From positions 454,445 to 518,444 of the forward strand of contig DIFI01000009.1 in assembly GCA_002419055.1 (NCBI GenBank): a stretch of DNA of 64,000 nucleotides. Reading direction: 5' to 3'. Made by a program: the position numbers and the translations under genes. The notes beneath the pieces are model-generated. The model saw only the letters and a list, made by a program, of their open reading frames with translations, did not search any database and had not been told where the DNA came from. This document shows, piece by piece, positions 51,841 to 60,443 of the stretch (position 1 is its first letter; every line of letters begins with the position of its first letter). Source of the stretch: Peptococcaceae bacterium UBA5752 (GTDB lineage Bacteria > Bacillota > Dehalobacteriia > UBA4068).

Positions 51841-51990
51841 AGACGTAACCCCTTCTCTTACAGTGCATTATATAATAAACAATGCATAAACGCAATTATT
51901 CGTTATTATCTATATTATTTCGCTAACCTTTCTACAAATATGAGTTGTAATCCTGCAACAGGACTGCTATGATATTCTAAACAGTTTTGC

Positions 51991-52019
51991 TTGACTAAAA
52001 ACCTCTTTAAAGGTAAAAT
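51991..52019 (+). promoter_or_regulatory. Predicted promoter for apgM
   Basis: TTGACT (51991-51996) and TAAAAT (52014-52019) with 17-base spacing, 35 bases before the start codon. Confidence 0.55.
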
Positions 52020-52053
52020 ATTATTCGTTAGCGGTTTTAAATGGAGGTACCAG

Positions 52054-53265
52054 ATGAAGTATCTGATAATTCTTGGAGATGGCATGGCCGATTATCCTGT
52101 AGAAGAGCTGGGCGGCGCAACTCCTTTAGACAAGGCTGTTAAGCCGCATATGGATTATTTGGCTTCACACGGTATTTGCGGATTGGTGCGCACTGTGCCG
52201 GAAGGGGTTTCTCCCGCCAGTGACACGGCTAATCTATCCGTGCTTGGCTATGACCCGCGCATTTATTACTCCGGCCGTTCTTCTCTGGAAGCTGTCAGCC
52301 TCGGTATAGAACTGGAAGTAAATGATGTTACCTACCGCTGCAATACGGTCACGCTCAGCGATGAAGAAAACATTAATGACTGCGTTATGGTCGACCATGG
52401 CTGTGATGATATCAGCACCGAAGAGTCAACGATATTGATCAATGAATTGAATCAGCTATTTAAAAATGATAACCTTAATCTCTACCCCGGCTTCAGTTAC
52501 CGTCACTGTCTGGTATTAAAAGATAGTTCGACAGGCGCTAATCTGACGCCGCCTCATGATATACTGGGCAAGCCGATCAAAGATTGTCTGCCCAAAGGTG
52601 AAAACGGTAGGATTTTAGAACAAATGATTCGGCTATCTTATCAATATCTGCGCCATCATCCGATAAACGAAGCGCGCCGCGAGCGGGGTCTGCATATTGC
52701 TTCGGCGATCTGGTTTTGGGGCGAAGGGCGTAAACCTGCTCTCCCCTGCTTTGCCGAAAAATTCGGTTGCCGTGGCGCGATGATTTCGGCTGTTGACTTA
52801 ATGAAAGGCATTGGCAAATGCGCCGGTCTTGATGTGATTGAGGTTGAAGGTGCGACAGGTACTATTAATACCAACTTTAAAGGCAAAGCCGAGGCAGCGC
52901 TTAACGCTTTGCGTAACGGCTGCGATTTTGCTTATATCCATGTAGAGGCTCCAGATGAATGCGGTCATCGCCATGAGATAGATAATAAAGTAAAATCTAT
53001 CGGTTTAATCGATCAGCATATTGTGGGGCCTTTGATCACAGCTTTGAAGGAAGATGGCGAAGACTTTGCGATATTGCTGCTGCCGGATCATCCGACGCCG
53101 ATTCGTTTGCGGACGCATACCAGCGACCCTGTTCCCTTTGCATTGTATCGCAGCAATGATGAGCAAGACGGTCAGGTTGCAGAATATAATGAAAAGAGCG
53201 CGGCTTCTACAGGCGTCTATGTTGCAGAAGGGCATACCTTGATAGATTTACTAATGCAAAAATAA
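52054..53265 (+). CDS. apgM: Cofactor-independent phosphoglycerate mutase, archaeal type (ApgM)
   Basis: A 403-residue alkaline phosphatase-superfamily mutase that interconverts 3- and 2-phosphoglycerate. Metal-binding motifs are IILGDGMADYP at the start, GVSPASDTANLSVLGYDP (Ser nucleophile), HVEAPDECGHR and LLLPDHPTPIRLRTHTSDPVPF. This form is about 100 residues shorter than GpmI and is common in Archaea and some anaerobic Bacteria. ATG at 52054 follows ATGGAGG. tRNA-Thr lies 20 bases beyond the stop. Confidence 0.93.
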   Translation: MKYLIILGDGMADYPVEELGGATPLDKAVKPHMDYLASHGICGLVRTVPEGVSPASDTANLSVLGYDPRIYYSGRSSLEAVSLGIELEVNDVTYRCNTVTLSDEENINDCVMVDHGCDDISTEESTILINELNQLFKNDNLNLYPGFSYRHCLVLKDSSTGANLTPPHDILGKPIKDCLPKGENGRILEQMIRLSYQYLRHHPINEARRERGLHIASAIWFWGEGRKPALPCFAEKFGCRGAMISAVDLMKGIGKCAGLDVIEVEGATGTINTNFKGKAEAALNALRNGCDFAYIHVEAPDECGHRHEIDNKVKSIGLIDQHIVGPLITALKEDGEDFAILLLPDHPTPIRLRTHTSDPVPFALYRSNDEQDGQVAEYNEKSAASTGVYVAEGHTLIDLLMQK

Positions 53266-53284
53266 GGGCAATTTTGCCCTTCAT

Positions 53285-53360
53285 GCTGGTGTAGCTCAGT
53301 TGGTAGAGCAGCTGATTCGTAATCAGCAGGTCGCCGGTTCAAATCCGGCCACCAGCTCCA
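53285..53360 (+). tRNA. tRNA-Thr(CGT)
   Basis: A complete cloverleaf: acceptor GCTGGTG with CACCAGC, D-arm GCTC...GAGC, anticodon arm GCTGA-TTCGTAA-TCAGC with anticodon CGT, T-arm GCCGG-TTCAAAT-CCGGC, encoded CCA. It decodes ACG. Bases 53288-53360 are repeated exactly at 54671-54743. Confidence 0.96.
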
Positions 53361-53361
53361 T

Positions 53362-53399
53362 AAAAAGACCTTAGAACCTGCGGGTTCTAAGGTCTTTTT
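53362..53399 (+). terminator. Terminator after tRNA-Thr
   Basis: A perfect 17-bp inverted repeat (AAAAAGACCTTAGAACC and its complement) with a four-base loop and a terminal T run. Confidence 0.9.
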
Positions 53400-53640
53400 A
53401 ATCTTTCGTTTGCTTCGATAATAATGAATACCCTACCTTAATAAATAGCTTAAGTCCTTTTTCTTGACTCCATTCCCCTACGGCAAATTTAATACCAGAG
53501 TTTTTCTTTCTGAACAGAAAAGTTCCGCTTGAGATTGATTGTCACGAGCGGCTTTTTAATACTATTGAGTATATTCTGTTTACTATAGATGGAGAATTAT
53601 TCTGTCTAATCACAAACCTAATGGTTTTGAGAATTAGCGA
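53400..53640 (+). other. Left part of the tRNA-flanked islet, no gene seen
   Basis: About 240 bases with no coding frame or structure that I recognise, between the tRNA-Thr terminator and the methyltransferase promoter. Confidence 0.5.
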
Positions 53641-53669
53641 TTGCCAATATAAACGACCAATGATATAAT
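53641..53669 (+). promoter_or_regulatory. Predicted promoter of the methyltransferase transcript
   Basis: TTGCCA (53641-53646) and a consensus TATAAT (53664-53669) with 17-base spacing. Transcription should start near 53676, leaving a leader of about 250 bases. Confidence 0.6.
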
Positions 53670-53675
53670 AATCAT

Positions 53676-53863
53676 ATCGTTAAAAAAGGAAGTGTCTTTT
53701 TGGATATTGTTCTGTAAAGAACACGTAATTGCAGAGAAATTTTAAAAGCAATGGCGAATTGCTTTTGTTTGTTATGCGATTTTGATTCTTACAGAATTAT
53801 GACAGATGGCACTCTATATATTTAAGAGACTATTTGGGCATAGTTCGATACTATGCCCTTTTT
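53676..53863 (+). promoter_or_regulatory. Candidate attenuator leader with two terminator-like hairpins
   Basis: The leader holds a possible five-codon reading frame TTG...TAA (53700-53717) behind AAGGAAG. Hairpin A is at 53744-53766 (AAAAGCAAT and ATTGCTTTT). A minimal frame ATG CGA TTT TGA follows at 53774-53785, then hairpin B at 53836-53863 (GGGCATAG and CTATGCCC followed by TTTTT). Hairpin B is a convincing intrinsic terminator upstream of the gene it would control. This layout is usual for ribosome-mediated attenuation of antibiotic-response genes; that role is inferred. Confidence 0.6.
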
Positions 53864-53922
53864 CTGTATCAATACGGAGTCCGAAATTAATACCAAAATT
53901 ATAATTTGAAAGGAACAAAAAA

Positions 53923-54645
53923 ATGAAATATATTAAATCTAATAAATATGATAAGAATTTCGTAAAAAACAATATCATGGGGCCTAACCCTTTAAAATTA
54001 CTTGAAGAATTGCTTTCCTTGCATTCGATGACGATTTCACCGACTGATACTGTTCTTGATCTTGGCTGCGGCCGTGGCATCACCTCAATTTTTTTAGCCA
54101 AGGAATACCAAGCCAAAATTTTCGCGGCCGATTTGTGGATCACCCCTACTGATAATAAAAAGCGTTTTGACGAAATGGGTTTGACCTCAAACCAGATCGT
54201 TCCAATCTCGGCGGAAGCGCATGCCCTGCCTTTCGCAGAAGAATTCTTTGATGTAGTGACCTGCGTTGATTCTTATAACTTTTTTGGGTTGGACAAAGAA
54301 TATCTAGGGAAACACTTGCTGCCGCTGATTAAACACGGCGGGTATCTTCTTATCACCGTTCCCGGATTAAAGAAGGACATTCATGACAACATTCCGGCGG
54401 AAATGCTGTTATCCTGGAGTGCGGAGAATATTGAAACTCTTCATGACATCAAATTTTGGCAACAAATTTTTAAGGCTACTGAGGAGGCTGAGATTATTTC
54501 GCTCCAAGAGATGCTTGGCTTTGATGAGTGTTGGAATGACTGGCTCGCATCTGACAACGAATATGCTATAAATGACCGTAAATCCATGAATGCCGGCGCC
54601 GGTAAGTATATGAATCTTATTGCCATGATACTGCGCAGAAAATAA
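53923..54645 (+). CDS. Class I SAM-dependent methyltransferase
   Basis: A 240-residue methyltransferase. Motif I is VLDLGCGRGITSIFLAKEY (about residues 44-62) with acidic AADLWI ending strand 2. Motif II lies in FFDVVTCVDSYNFFG, and HGGYLLITVPG is motif III. No RNA- or DNA-binding domain is attached, and the substrate cannot be told from sequence. GAAAGGAAC precedes the ATG. It is the only gene between the intact tRNA-Thr and its broken copy. Base composition in its middle is more GC-rich than the surrounding AT-rich spacers, consistent with a separate origin. Confidence 0.85.
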   Translation: MKYIKSNKYDKNFVKNNIMGPNPLKLLEELLSLHSMTISPTDTVLDLGCGRGITSIFLAKEYQAKIFAADLWITPTDNKKRFDEMGLTSNQIVPISAEAHALPFAEEFFDVVTCVDSYNFFGLDKEYLGKHLLPLIKHGGYLLITVPGLKKDIHDNIPAEMLLSWSAENIETLHDIKFWQQIFKATEEAEIISLQEMLGFDECWNDWLASDNEYAINDRKSMNAGAGKYMNLIAMILRRK

Positions 54646-54670
54646 TAAAAAGACGGATGCAGATTTCTAA

Positions 54671-54743
54671 GGTGTAGCTCAGTTGGTAGAGCAGCTGATT
54701 CGTAATCAGCAGGTCGCCGGTTCAAATCCGGCCACCAGCTCCA
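54671..54743 (+). pseudogene. Truncated tRNA-Thr copy (attachment-site-like repeat)
   Basis: 73 bases identical to 53288-53360, lacking only the first three bases of the tRNA. In their place TAA cannot pair with the 3' end, so the acceptor stem has only four pairs and the copy should not be charged. It forms the right boundary of a 1.3-kb islet. Confidence 0.85.
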
Positions 54744-54790
54744 AATAAAAAGTCATGTGTATGGATTTATCCGCACATGACTTTTTATTT
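54744..54790 (+). terminator. Terminator after the tRNA-Thr copy
   Basis: AAATAAAAAGTCATGTG and its complement enclose a 13-base loop and end in T-rich sequence. It may be the original tRNA-Thr terminator displaced by the islet. Confidence 0.85.
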
Positions 54791-55109
54791 GTTTTAGATA
54801 GGTCAAGGTTTGTATTTTAAGAGAATTCATAATTACTAAGTATCTGTACCTATTCGATCAATATTTTAGTGATAGAGTAATTCGTTCAACATTGCCACAA
54901 AAAACGTCATAATAATAGCTTGACAACCTCCATGCTTGTTTTCGCTTATGAGGGCAAATATATCGTATAGGGTAGCAAGAGGATAGCAGATGGACCGTTC
55001 CCTTACTTTTGGTCCCCTTACTTTTCCCTAGAAAAATTTATGAGAGCATTTCTTTGAAGTGACCTGCAACTTAATACTCCAGCATGTGCAAAGAATTAAA
55101 TTAACTGCT
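54791..55109. other. Non-coding spacer with a short repeat
   Basis: About 320 bases without a convincing gene. A CCCTTACTTTT sequence occurs twice in close succession (about 54999-55028), and short frames around it read like the decayed end of a coding region. I could not identify a parent gene. Confidence 0.4.
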
Positions 55110-56222
55110 TTAAAGTTGTTTATAGGGATATACCTGCGAACGGTTCTGATACAATAAGATGTCTTTGTTTTTGATTTTGCCGTCTTTGAAATCGACTGCA
55201 CCATTCAAAACTTTATTGTCTGTTTGTTCGACGATATATGGCAGGTAAGGCAGAATGCAATTTGATATTTCCCATGTGGCGCTGTTCCACAGTAACGTCG
55301 GCGTATGATCTACCGCATAATATTTGATATTGCCAATTTGAAAAATAGGTTCGGAAAAACTTGTCGGATGCGCGAAGCTGAATCCCATTCCCAGCGCGCA
55401 GCTTATATCAATCACCAGGCATGTTTTCGTAAATTTGTCAACATCATAGTCATTAATAAAAATGATCGGATCATTTGAATTTTGCAGCACGCCGTTGACA
55501 ATGATATCCGCCGCAGTCAATTTATTAATAAACGGCGTTTTCGTACCATCCAAATTAATAATCTCTAACACACCCATATGATTTTTTTGGATTTGTTGAT
55601 AGCGAATTCCCGGTATTTTATTCGCAGTCAAAAATGAGGGCCGCTGCGTATATACCGTTATATCAGAAAAGCCATGTCCCTTTAGAGCATAGATCGCTCC
55701 GCGGCTGACCGAGCCCATGCTGATCACGATAACCTTCCGTGGAGGACCATAATAGCCGTCGATTCCTTCCAGCTGCAAAGCATGCTGCACTCCACAGTAT
55801 CCGGCCATTTCATTGTTCCTGTTAAAGATATGAAGCAGGTCGCGCTCCCCTTCGTGATACATGTTTTCCCATGCGATAAGGGTCAACTTCTTATTTATGG
55901 CAATCTGGGTGATAATGCTTTGTTGCACACTGTGCAGCCAGCCCCATACAAGAGTGCCTACCTGCATTTTATCGAAATCCTCTGCTGTAGGTTTGGGTAT
56001 TAATATTGCTTTAAATTCCCTGAGCAATTTCTCACGCTCTGTTAAGGGATTGCCGGTTAAAGAACATATCGTTTCGTCATCCATATCAAAAGGTACACCA
56101 TACCCTTTTTCAAAGAATAAATGTTTTCGTATTTTTACGGGTATTTGACAAATATGATCAGGGTGGATAGCCACCCTTTTTTCATTCTCCTTATTCGACG
56201 TGCCGATTATTGCAATATCCAT
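55110..56222 (-). CDS. N5-(carboxyethyl)ornithine synthase-like dehydrogenase (AlaDH/PNT superfamily)
   Basis: A 370-residue protein of the alanine dehydrogenase/transhydrogenase superfamily. The N-terminus (IAIIGTSNKENEKRVAIHPDHI) and the nucleotide-binding segment GYYGPPRKVIVISMGSVSRGAIYALKGHG match N5-(carboxyethyl)ornithine synthase, which reductively joins pyruvate to ornithine (or lysine) with NADPH. HLFFEKGYGVPFDMDDE is the second shared block. It has about 55 more residues than the lactococcal enzyme, mostly at the C-terminus. I chose ATG at 56222 behind GGGAGCAGG. It is next to glycosyltransferases, so a surface-modification role is possible. Confidence 0.75.
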   Translation of the reverse strand: MDIAIIGTSNKENEKRVAIHPDHICQIPVKIRKHLFFEKGYGVPFDMDDETICSLTGNPLTEREKLLREFKAILIPKPTAEDFDKMQVGTLVWGWLHSVQQSIITQIAINKKLTLIAWENMYHEGERDLLHIFNRNNEMAGYCGVQHALQLEGIDGYYGPPRKVIVISMGSVSRGAIYALKGHGFSDITVYTQRPSFLTANKIPGIRYQQIQKNHMGVLEIINLDGTKTPFINKLTAADIIVNGVLQNSNDPIIFINDYDVDKFTKTCLVIDISCALGMGFSFAHPTSFSEPIFQIGNIKYYAVDHTPTLLWNSATWEISNCILPYLPYIVEQTDNKVLNGAVDFKDGKIKNKDILLYQNRSQVYPYKQL

Positions 56223-56383
56223 CTGTAACCTGCTCCCAATCAACATTTAATTTTTTCAAATCAGATCTGGTTTGATGCTTAATAGTTTATCCATCAAGCG
56301 TATTATATCCACTAATAAAAACAAAAAAACTGATTTTTACTAATAGATATCGTATGAACATGATGCTACAATTACACGTTATC

Positions 56384-57697
56384 TTACGAGATTTTTTCTT
56401 TTTTACGGTACTTGCCTTTGAAGACTATCTCTTCCTTCTTTAAATACATTATTATTTTTAACCACGCTGATTTAGTATTTTCGAAATCTTTATAATGCTC
56501 TTCAACATGTGCATGAAAATATTCAAGCTCATCCAATATGTTTTTGAACCCATCATCTTCAAAATAATCGCAAATCTTGGGGATTACATTTGCAAGGTTC
56601 TTTTTCATTTTCATAATATCTACTTCATAACTATCTCTATGAGTGATATAAAGCAAGAGAGGCTTGTACCTGATCCACCCGATTGAGGCTTTTAAAAATC
56701 TCATGGTATTTACTCCCAAATCAGCCTTCATAGATAATAATTTATTGGGAAGCACTCCGAGAAGTAAATGCTCATAGGTCGTGAAACCGTCATGGAAGGT
56801 ATAGCAAGGAACTTTTCTTATTGTACAGTCACAAATACTGGTACTTAAGAAAGTGTCCTCTCCTCTCGCTCCCGGCGGGTTATAAAACGGAAACAATTTA
56901 TTAAGATTTTTAAGATTAAAGCCCAGATTAGCTCCGGAAATGAATTTCATTCCGTTTTTCTCTTTAACAACTTTAGTAATTTTGCTGTTAATAATATCAA
57001 GGTCAGCATAGGTAACGCCGCCATCATTCATTTTTTCTTTTATTGATTCCCAGTTAATAATATCATTGCTTATTGACTCAATGAAAATTCTAAAATCGTC
57101 TTCGGAGAGCTTGTCGTTGAAATCCAATTGTGGAATCGGAGAGATATAACCGCAATGATGCCCGTGTGTCATATCCGAATGCATGATATTTTTAATATGT
57201 GTTGATAAAACTTCTTGACCTTTCCATGCGAGGCTGTCGTTAATTTTTATATTTGCTATTGGATACTCGTCATCATCAAAAAAGATCAGGTAGTCCATTT
57301 TATTTTTTAACGCGAAATACAAAACCGCATTTCTTTTCATTGCATAGCCTTCGCCAAAAATCAGTTCAGCCTCATCTAAACTTACTACTTTTTTCCCAAC
57401 GAGGAATTGCGCTTCGTTTGTTATTGCAGAATTGCCCAAATAATAGGCCGAATCTACCGTATCCAATATTTCTTCGTCAGTAATTTTATAGTCACTCATT
57501 GTTGTTCCTGTATATTTCAAGTCATAGGCGACAAAAAGGTGGAGTGCAATCTTTTCATTATCGACAAGTCCGGATTCATTCCAGTTGTTCACATACGTTT
57601 TTATTACATTTTTGAAGTTTTTGCGCCCGGTCACAAAGCCCACGCCGACATTTATCTTCTTTTCCTCGATATTTATATAACTCCACCAACTTTCCAT
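56384..57697 (-). CDS. GT-A-like glycosyltransferase
   Basis: A 437-residue cytoplasmic protein. The N-terminal strand INVGVGFVTGRKNFKNVI and the DxD-like YLIFFDDDEYPIANI (about residue 150) fit a GT-A sugar-nucleotide-binding fold, and FISGANLGFNLKNL with PPGARGEDTFLSTSI resembles the acceptor side of GT2 enzymes. The C-terminal 130 residues are helical and charged, with no family I recognise. Its 5' end overlaps the 3' end of the next gene by 25 bases, so the two are coupled. Donor and acceptor unknown. Confidence 0.65.
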   Translation of the reverse strand: MESWWSYINIEEKKINVGVGFVTGRKNFKNVIKTYVNNWNESGLVDNEKIALHLFVAYDLKYTGTTMSDYKITDEEILDTVDSAYYLGNSAITNEAQFLVGKKVVSLDEAELIFGEGYAMKRNAVLYFALKNKMDYLIFFDDDEYPIANIKINDSLAWKGQEVLSTHIKNIMHSDMTHGHHCGYISPIPQLDFNDKLSEDDFRIFIESISNDIINWESIKEKMNDGGVTYADLDIINSKITKVVKEKNGMKFISGANLGFNLKNLNKLFPFYNPPGARGEDTFLSTSICDCTIRKVPCYTFHDGFTTYEHLLLGVLPNKLLSMKADLGVNTMRFLKASIGWIRYKPLLLYITHRDSYEVDIMKMKKNLANVIPKICDYFEDDGFKNILDELEYFHAHVEEHYKDFENTKSAWLKIIMYLKKEEIVFKGKYRKKEKIS

Positions 57698-59220
57698 TTT
57701 ATCAAATTTGGACTTAAATCCATAATCGAATCGTACTGTTCCTTGATCCCATAAATAGCATCCGGGTCAAGAAGCTGATACCTTTTATTCTTTTTTGCTC
57801 TGTCTTCCCCAGTTGCCCAACCAAAATGCTTAACTCGGAACTGAGAATCAAACCTTGGAAATATGAATGTGTTTATAGGAAATCTTCCGCAATGTTGCGG
57901 CGTTTCATTCCATTGATAATTAAAACCCGACTGATATCGCATTAAAAATGGTCTGTAGATACTGTGAGCATTCCAATGCTCGTCCTCGCGATAGTGAGTT
58001 TCATCCCACATATCATAAAGTCTGAAACAATAAATATCGCAATCCTGATTATTAATAAGTTTTTGCGACTGATCCCAGAAGCTATCCTCTAATATTTCAT
58101 CTGCATCAAGGTTTAAAATCCAGTCGGGGTTTGTTTTAACAGTTTCGTTCCATTGCTTTTTTCTGAGCTCTGCCTCATTTGCAAACATAGATTGCTCATT
58201 TTTTATAATGTGCAAAGGTATATCAGTTAATATTTCTTTGCATAAATTTATGGTATTATCGGAGCTCCCGTCATCAATAATCACCGCTTCATCAATGTGC
58301 CCGACTAGACTGCCCAGCACCTGCTTTAGATAACGTGCTTCCTCGTTTTTTACTATCATAGAAAGAGTGATTTTATTCCCATGTTTTTTACATTGTCTTA
58401 CAAATGCAAGGTCTGCTTCATTGCTTTTTACATATGCTTGTACGCCGACTAAGTCTTGCTCTCTGTAAATATGGTACGCGGGATAATGTGTATCAACGAA
58501 TAGCTCAATACCAAGCACTGCTGCTCGTATGCAGAAAAACCTGTCTTCACCATGTATGGTTAAGTTTTTAATTGGTTTAAAACTAACACCGGCTAATAAG
58601 GCAGTTCTACTAATCAACGTGCATGCACCTAACCCGCCTACTTCATAGACACCGGGAAGTCTGAGCTTTTTTAAAAAACTGCTTTGTCGTATATCCATCT
58701 CTTTTTTGCTCAGTATTTCGCCCAATCTCTTAGGCACCATATCATATTCGTCAAAAAGCCAAACATTTGGCTCGAAGTATCTGTCATTATGCCACTTACT
58801 CCAAAATACTTCGCAGACAATATCCTTATCAACAGTCTTAAGATGCTCGATCAAATTGGGGTGCAAAACCAGATCGGAATCCACAAAAAACAGATAATCA
58901 TAATGATTATCTGTTGCATAATTAATTATGATGTTTTTGTAATTTGCTAACTTTAGCATTAATCCATCGTTCCAGTGATGGGTCTCGTCATTACACAGAT
59001 ATACCTCCTGCTTTTTGCCATGAACTATGATAACAGATGATTCTTCTCTTTTAAAATCTGTTAACAACTTGCTGGATTTTTCGTTAATATTATCATTAAC
59101 AAACATATAATCCACAGAAATAGTATCCCTATTAAGATTTTTAAGAGAATCTAAAAATGCAGCCAATATTTCCGGTTTTTGATATACCGGACTGCCAACT
59201 AATACTCTTTTTTTATTCAA
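57673..59220 (-). CDS. Tandem-domain glycosyltransferase (two GT2-like modules)
   Basis: A 515-residue protein with two GT-A modules. Module 1 (about 1-270) begins RVLVGSPVYQKPEILAAFLDSL, has YDYLFFVDSDLVLHPNLIEHL as DxD, and ends with GLGACTLISRTAL and HGEDRFFCIRA. Module 2 (about 280-515) begins ITLSMIVKNEEARYLKQVLGSL and has EAVIIDDGSSDNT and WILNLDADEILED. Fused GT2 pairs often build cell-surface or flagellin glycans. It overlaps the downstream glycosyltransferase gene. A weak AAAGGAGTTA lies before the ATG. No membrane helix. Confidence 0.8.
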   Translation of the reverse strand: MNKKRVLVGSPVYQKPEILAAFLDSLKNLNRDTISVDYMFVNDNINEKSSKLLTDFKREESSVIIVHGKKQEVYLCNDETHHWNDGLMLKLANYKNIIINYATDNHYDYLFFVDSDLVLHPNLIEHLKTVDKDIVCEVFWSKWHNDRYFEPNVWLFDEYDMVPKRLGEILSKKEMDIRQSSFLKKLRLPGVYEVGGLGACTLISRTALLAGVSFKPIKNLTIHGEDRFFCIRAAVLGIELFVDTHYPAYHIYREQDLVGVQAYVKSNEADLAFVRQCKKHGNKITLSMIVKNEEARYLKQVLGSLVGHIDEAVIIDDGSSDNTINLCKEILTDIPLHIIKNEQSMFANEAELRKKQWNETVKTNPDWILNLDADEILEDSFWDQSQKLINNQDCDIYCFRLYDMWDETHYREDEHWNAHSIYRPFLMRYQSGFNYQWNETPQHCGRFPINTFIFPRFDSQFRVKHFGWATGEDRAKKNKRYQLLDPDAIYGIKEQYDSIMDLSPNLIKWKVGGVI

Positions 59221-59317
59221 TTATAGTAACTCCTTTTTAAACCTGTTTAACACCTTCTTGTAGTGCAGTATTATCAATATCTTATCAAAATAATAGATAT
59301 CAATCGGACTGTTTCTA

Positions 59318-59437
59318 TTATTGATGTTTTTTGGATTTCTGTGCAGCAACTGTTTCCGATGCAATTTCGGTTGCTAAAGTAACCTTTTCAACTACTTTCT
59401 TCTTTTTTTTCAACTTATTAGGATTCTTATCTCCCAT
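59318..59437 (-). CDS. 39-residue Lys-rich peptide
   Basis: A short frame, MGDKNPNKLKKKKKVVEKV followed by an Ala/Thr/Glu region and ending KSKKHQ. Twelve of 39 residues are Lys. GAGGG lies about 11 bases before the ATG. Similar Lys-rich peptides starting MGDKNP occur in other Clostridia as far as I recall, but I know no function; binding to nucleic acid or ribosomes would fit the charge. It lies between the glycosyltransferase gene and the 294-residue unknown gene on the same strand. Identified by reading, not by homology. Confidence 0.6.
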   Translation of the reverse strand: MGDKNPNKLKKKKKVVEKVTLATEIASETVAAQKSKKHQ

Positions 59438-59507
59438 TTTTATATCACATCCCTCAATTAATGAATTACTTAATATTCTACAGATTATTCTGTTCAAGCT
59501 TACAAGT

Positions 59508-60392
59508 CTAAATACGCTTCAATGCACCATTAGACTTTGGTAATTCCTTTTCGATTATTTGATTTATATGACAAAAATATTCGAAAAAGTTCTGCGCATC
59601 CTCTTGTTTTGGCGTCTCATTTCTTAAAGATACGATATCTCTCAATATCTGGGCCATGCAAATATTGTTAAAATAATGGTATATTCCTGAACTCAGTGTC
59701 ATTTTTTGCGGCAATTTTTCATTTGCATAGTAGTTCCAGAAAAGCATTTTTTTAGATTCCTGTTCAGTTAGGTGTAATCTATATTCCGGATGGGCAGGAA
59801 TATATCCATCTTCACACATCTTTCCGATAAACCCTTCATTTACCATAAAGAATCCTGCTATACGTCTGTCTTTTTCAGGTCTGCCTGGTTTCTTTGACGT
59901 TAAAAGGCAAGCGCTATTCTGACTTAGGCGCATAGGGCAGTTTATCTGCCCTGCTTTTTTACCGCTTTTAGTTACACCTGTGAAGACTTTCCACTCTGTA
60001 AACACCCTATCCAGATCTTTGGCTTCGTACCCAAAAACGACCTGTGAACTGGCATGGATTTTTAATTTTTTCAAGAGTTTCTCCCGCTGCAATAGACTTT
60101 GCTGTTCTTGATGTTGCAGCACTTTTTCTTTTTGAAGTTTGAGTACTTCAATTTTGCATAGTTTCTGCATGAGAATTTCCTGAGTTAGTTTTTCTTCTCT
60201 TTTTTGGTTGATTAAATTAACTAAATCAGCAGCATGTTGGTCAACCAGCGTTAAATATTTCCCAAATGCATCAGGATATATAAACTTTTTTTCTCCTGAT
60301 TCAAAATGTATTACTACGCATGAATTGGTATGTCCAACCACACTTCCGATGCCAAAACTATCATGTGTAACTTGTTTATTAATGAGATTCAT
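59508..60392 (-). CDS. Conserved-looking protein of unknown function (294 aa)
   Basis: Residues 1-50 (VTHDSFGIGSVVGHTNSCVVIHFESGEKKFIYPDAFGKYL) look like a small SH3/Tudor-like beta barrel similar to those at the C-termini of UvrD-type helicases and CarD-like proteins. Residues 55-115 form a charged Lys/Gln-rich coiled coil. The C-terminal half has aromatic and Cys residues (GQINCPMRLSQNSACLL, GYIPAHPEYRLHLTEQE) but no motif I recognise. It sits between the small Lys-rich gene and the sigma factor on the same strand. A role with RNA polymerase or nucleic acid is a guess from the barrel. Confidence 0.6.
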   Translation of the reverse strand: MNLINKQVTHDSFGIGSVVGHTNSCVVIHFESGEKKFIYPDAFGKYLTLVDQHAADLVNLINQKREEKLTQEILMQKLCKIEVLKLQKEKVLQHQEQQSLLQREKLLKKLKIHASSQVVFGYEAKDLDRVFTEWKVFTGVTKSGKKAGQINCPMRLSQNSACLLTSKKPGRPEKDRRIAGFFMVNEGFIGKMCEDGYIPAHPEYRLHLTEQESKKMLFWNYYANEKLPQKMTLSSGIYHYFNNICMAQILRDIVSLRNETPKQEDAQNFFEYFCHINQIIEKELPKSNGALKRI

Positions 60393-60443
60393 TTAATTAC
60401 TCCTCCATGTTTTACATCTTAGATCATTCAATCAGTTACTAAT

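Noticed and set aside
59331..59543. 70-residue plus-strand frame rich in Phe
   Set aside because: It is the complement of the Lys-rich peptide gene; its poly-Phe comes from antisense AAA codons.
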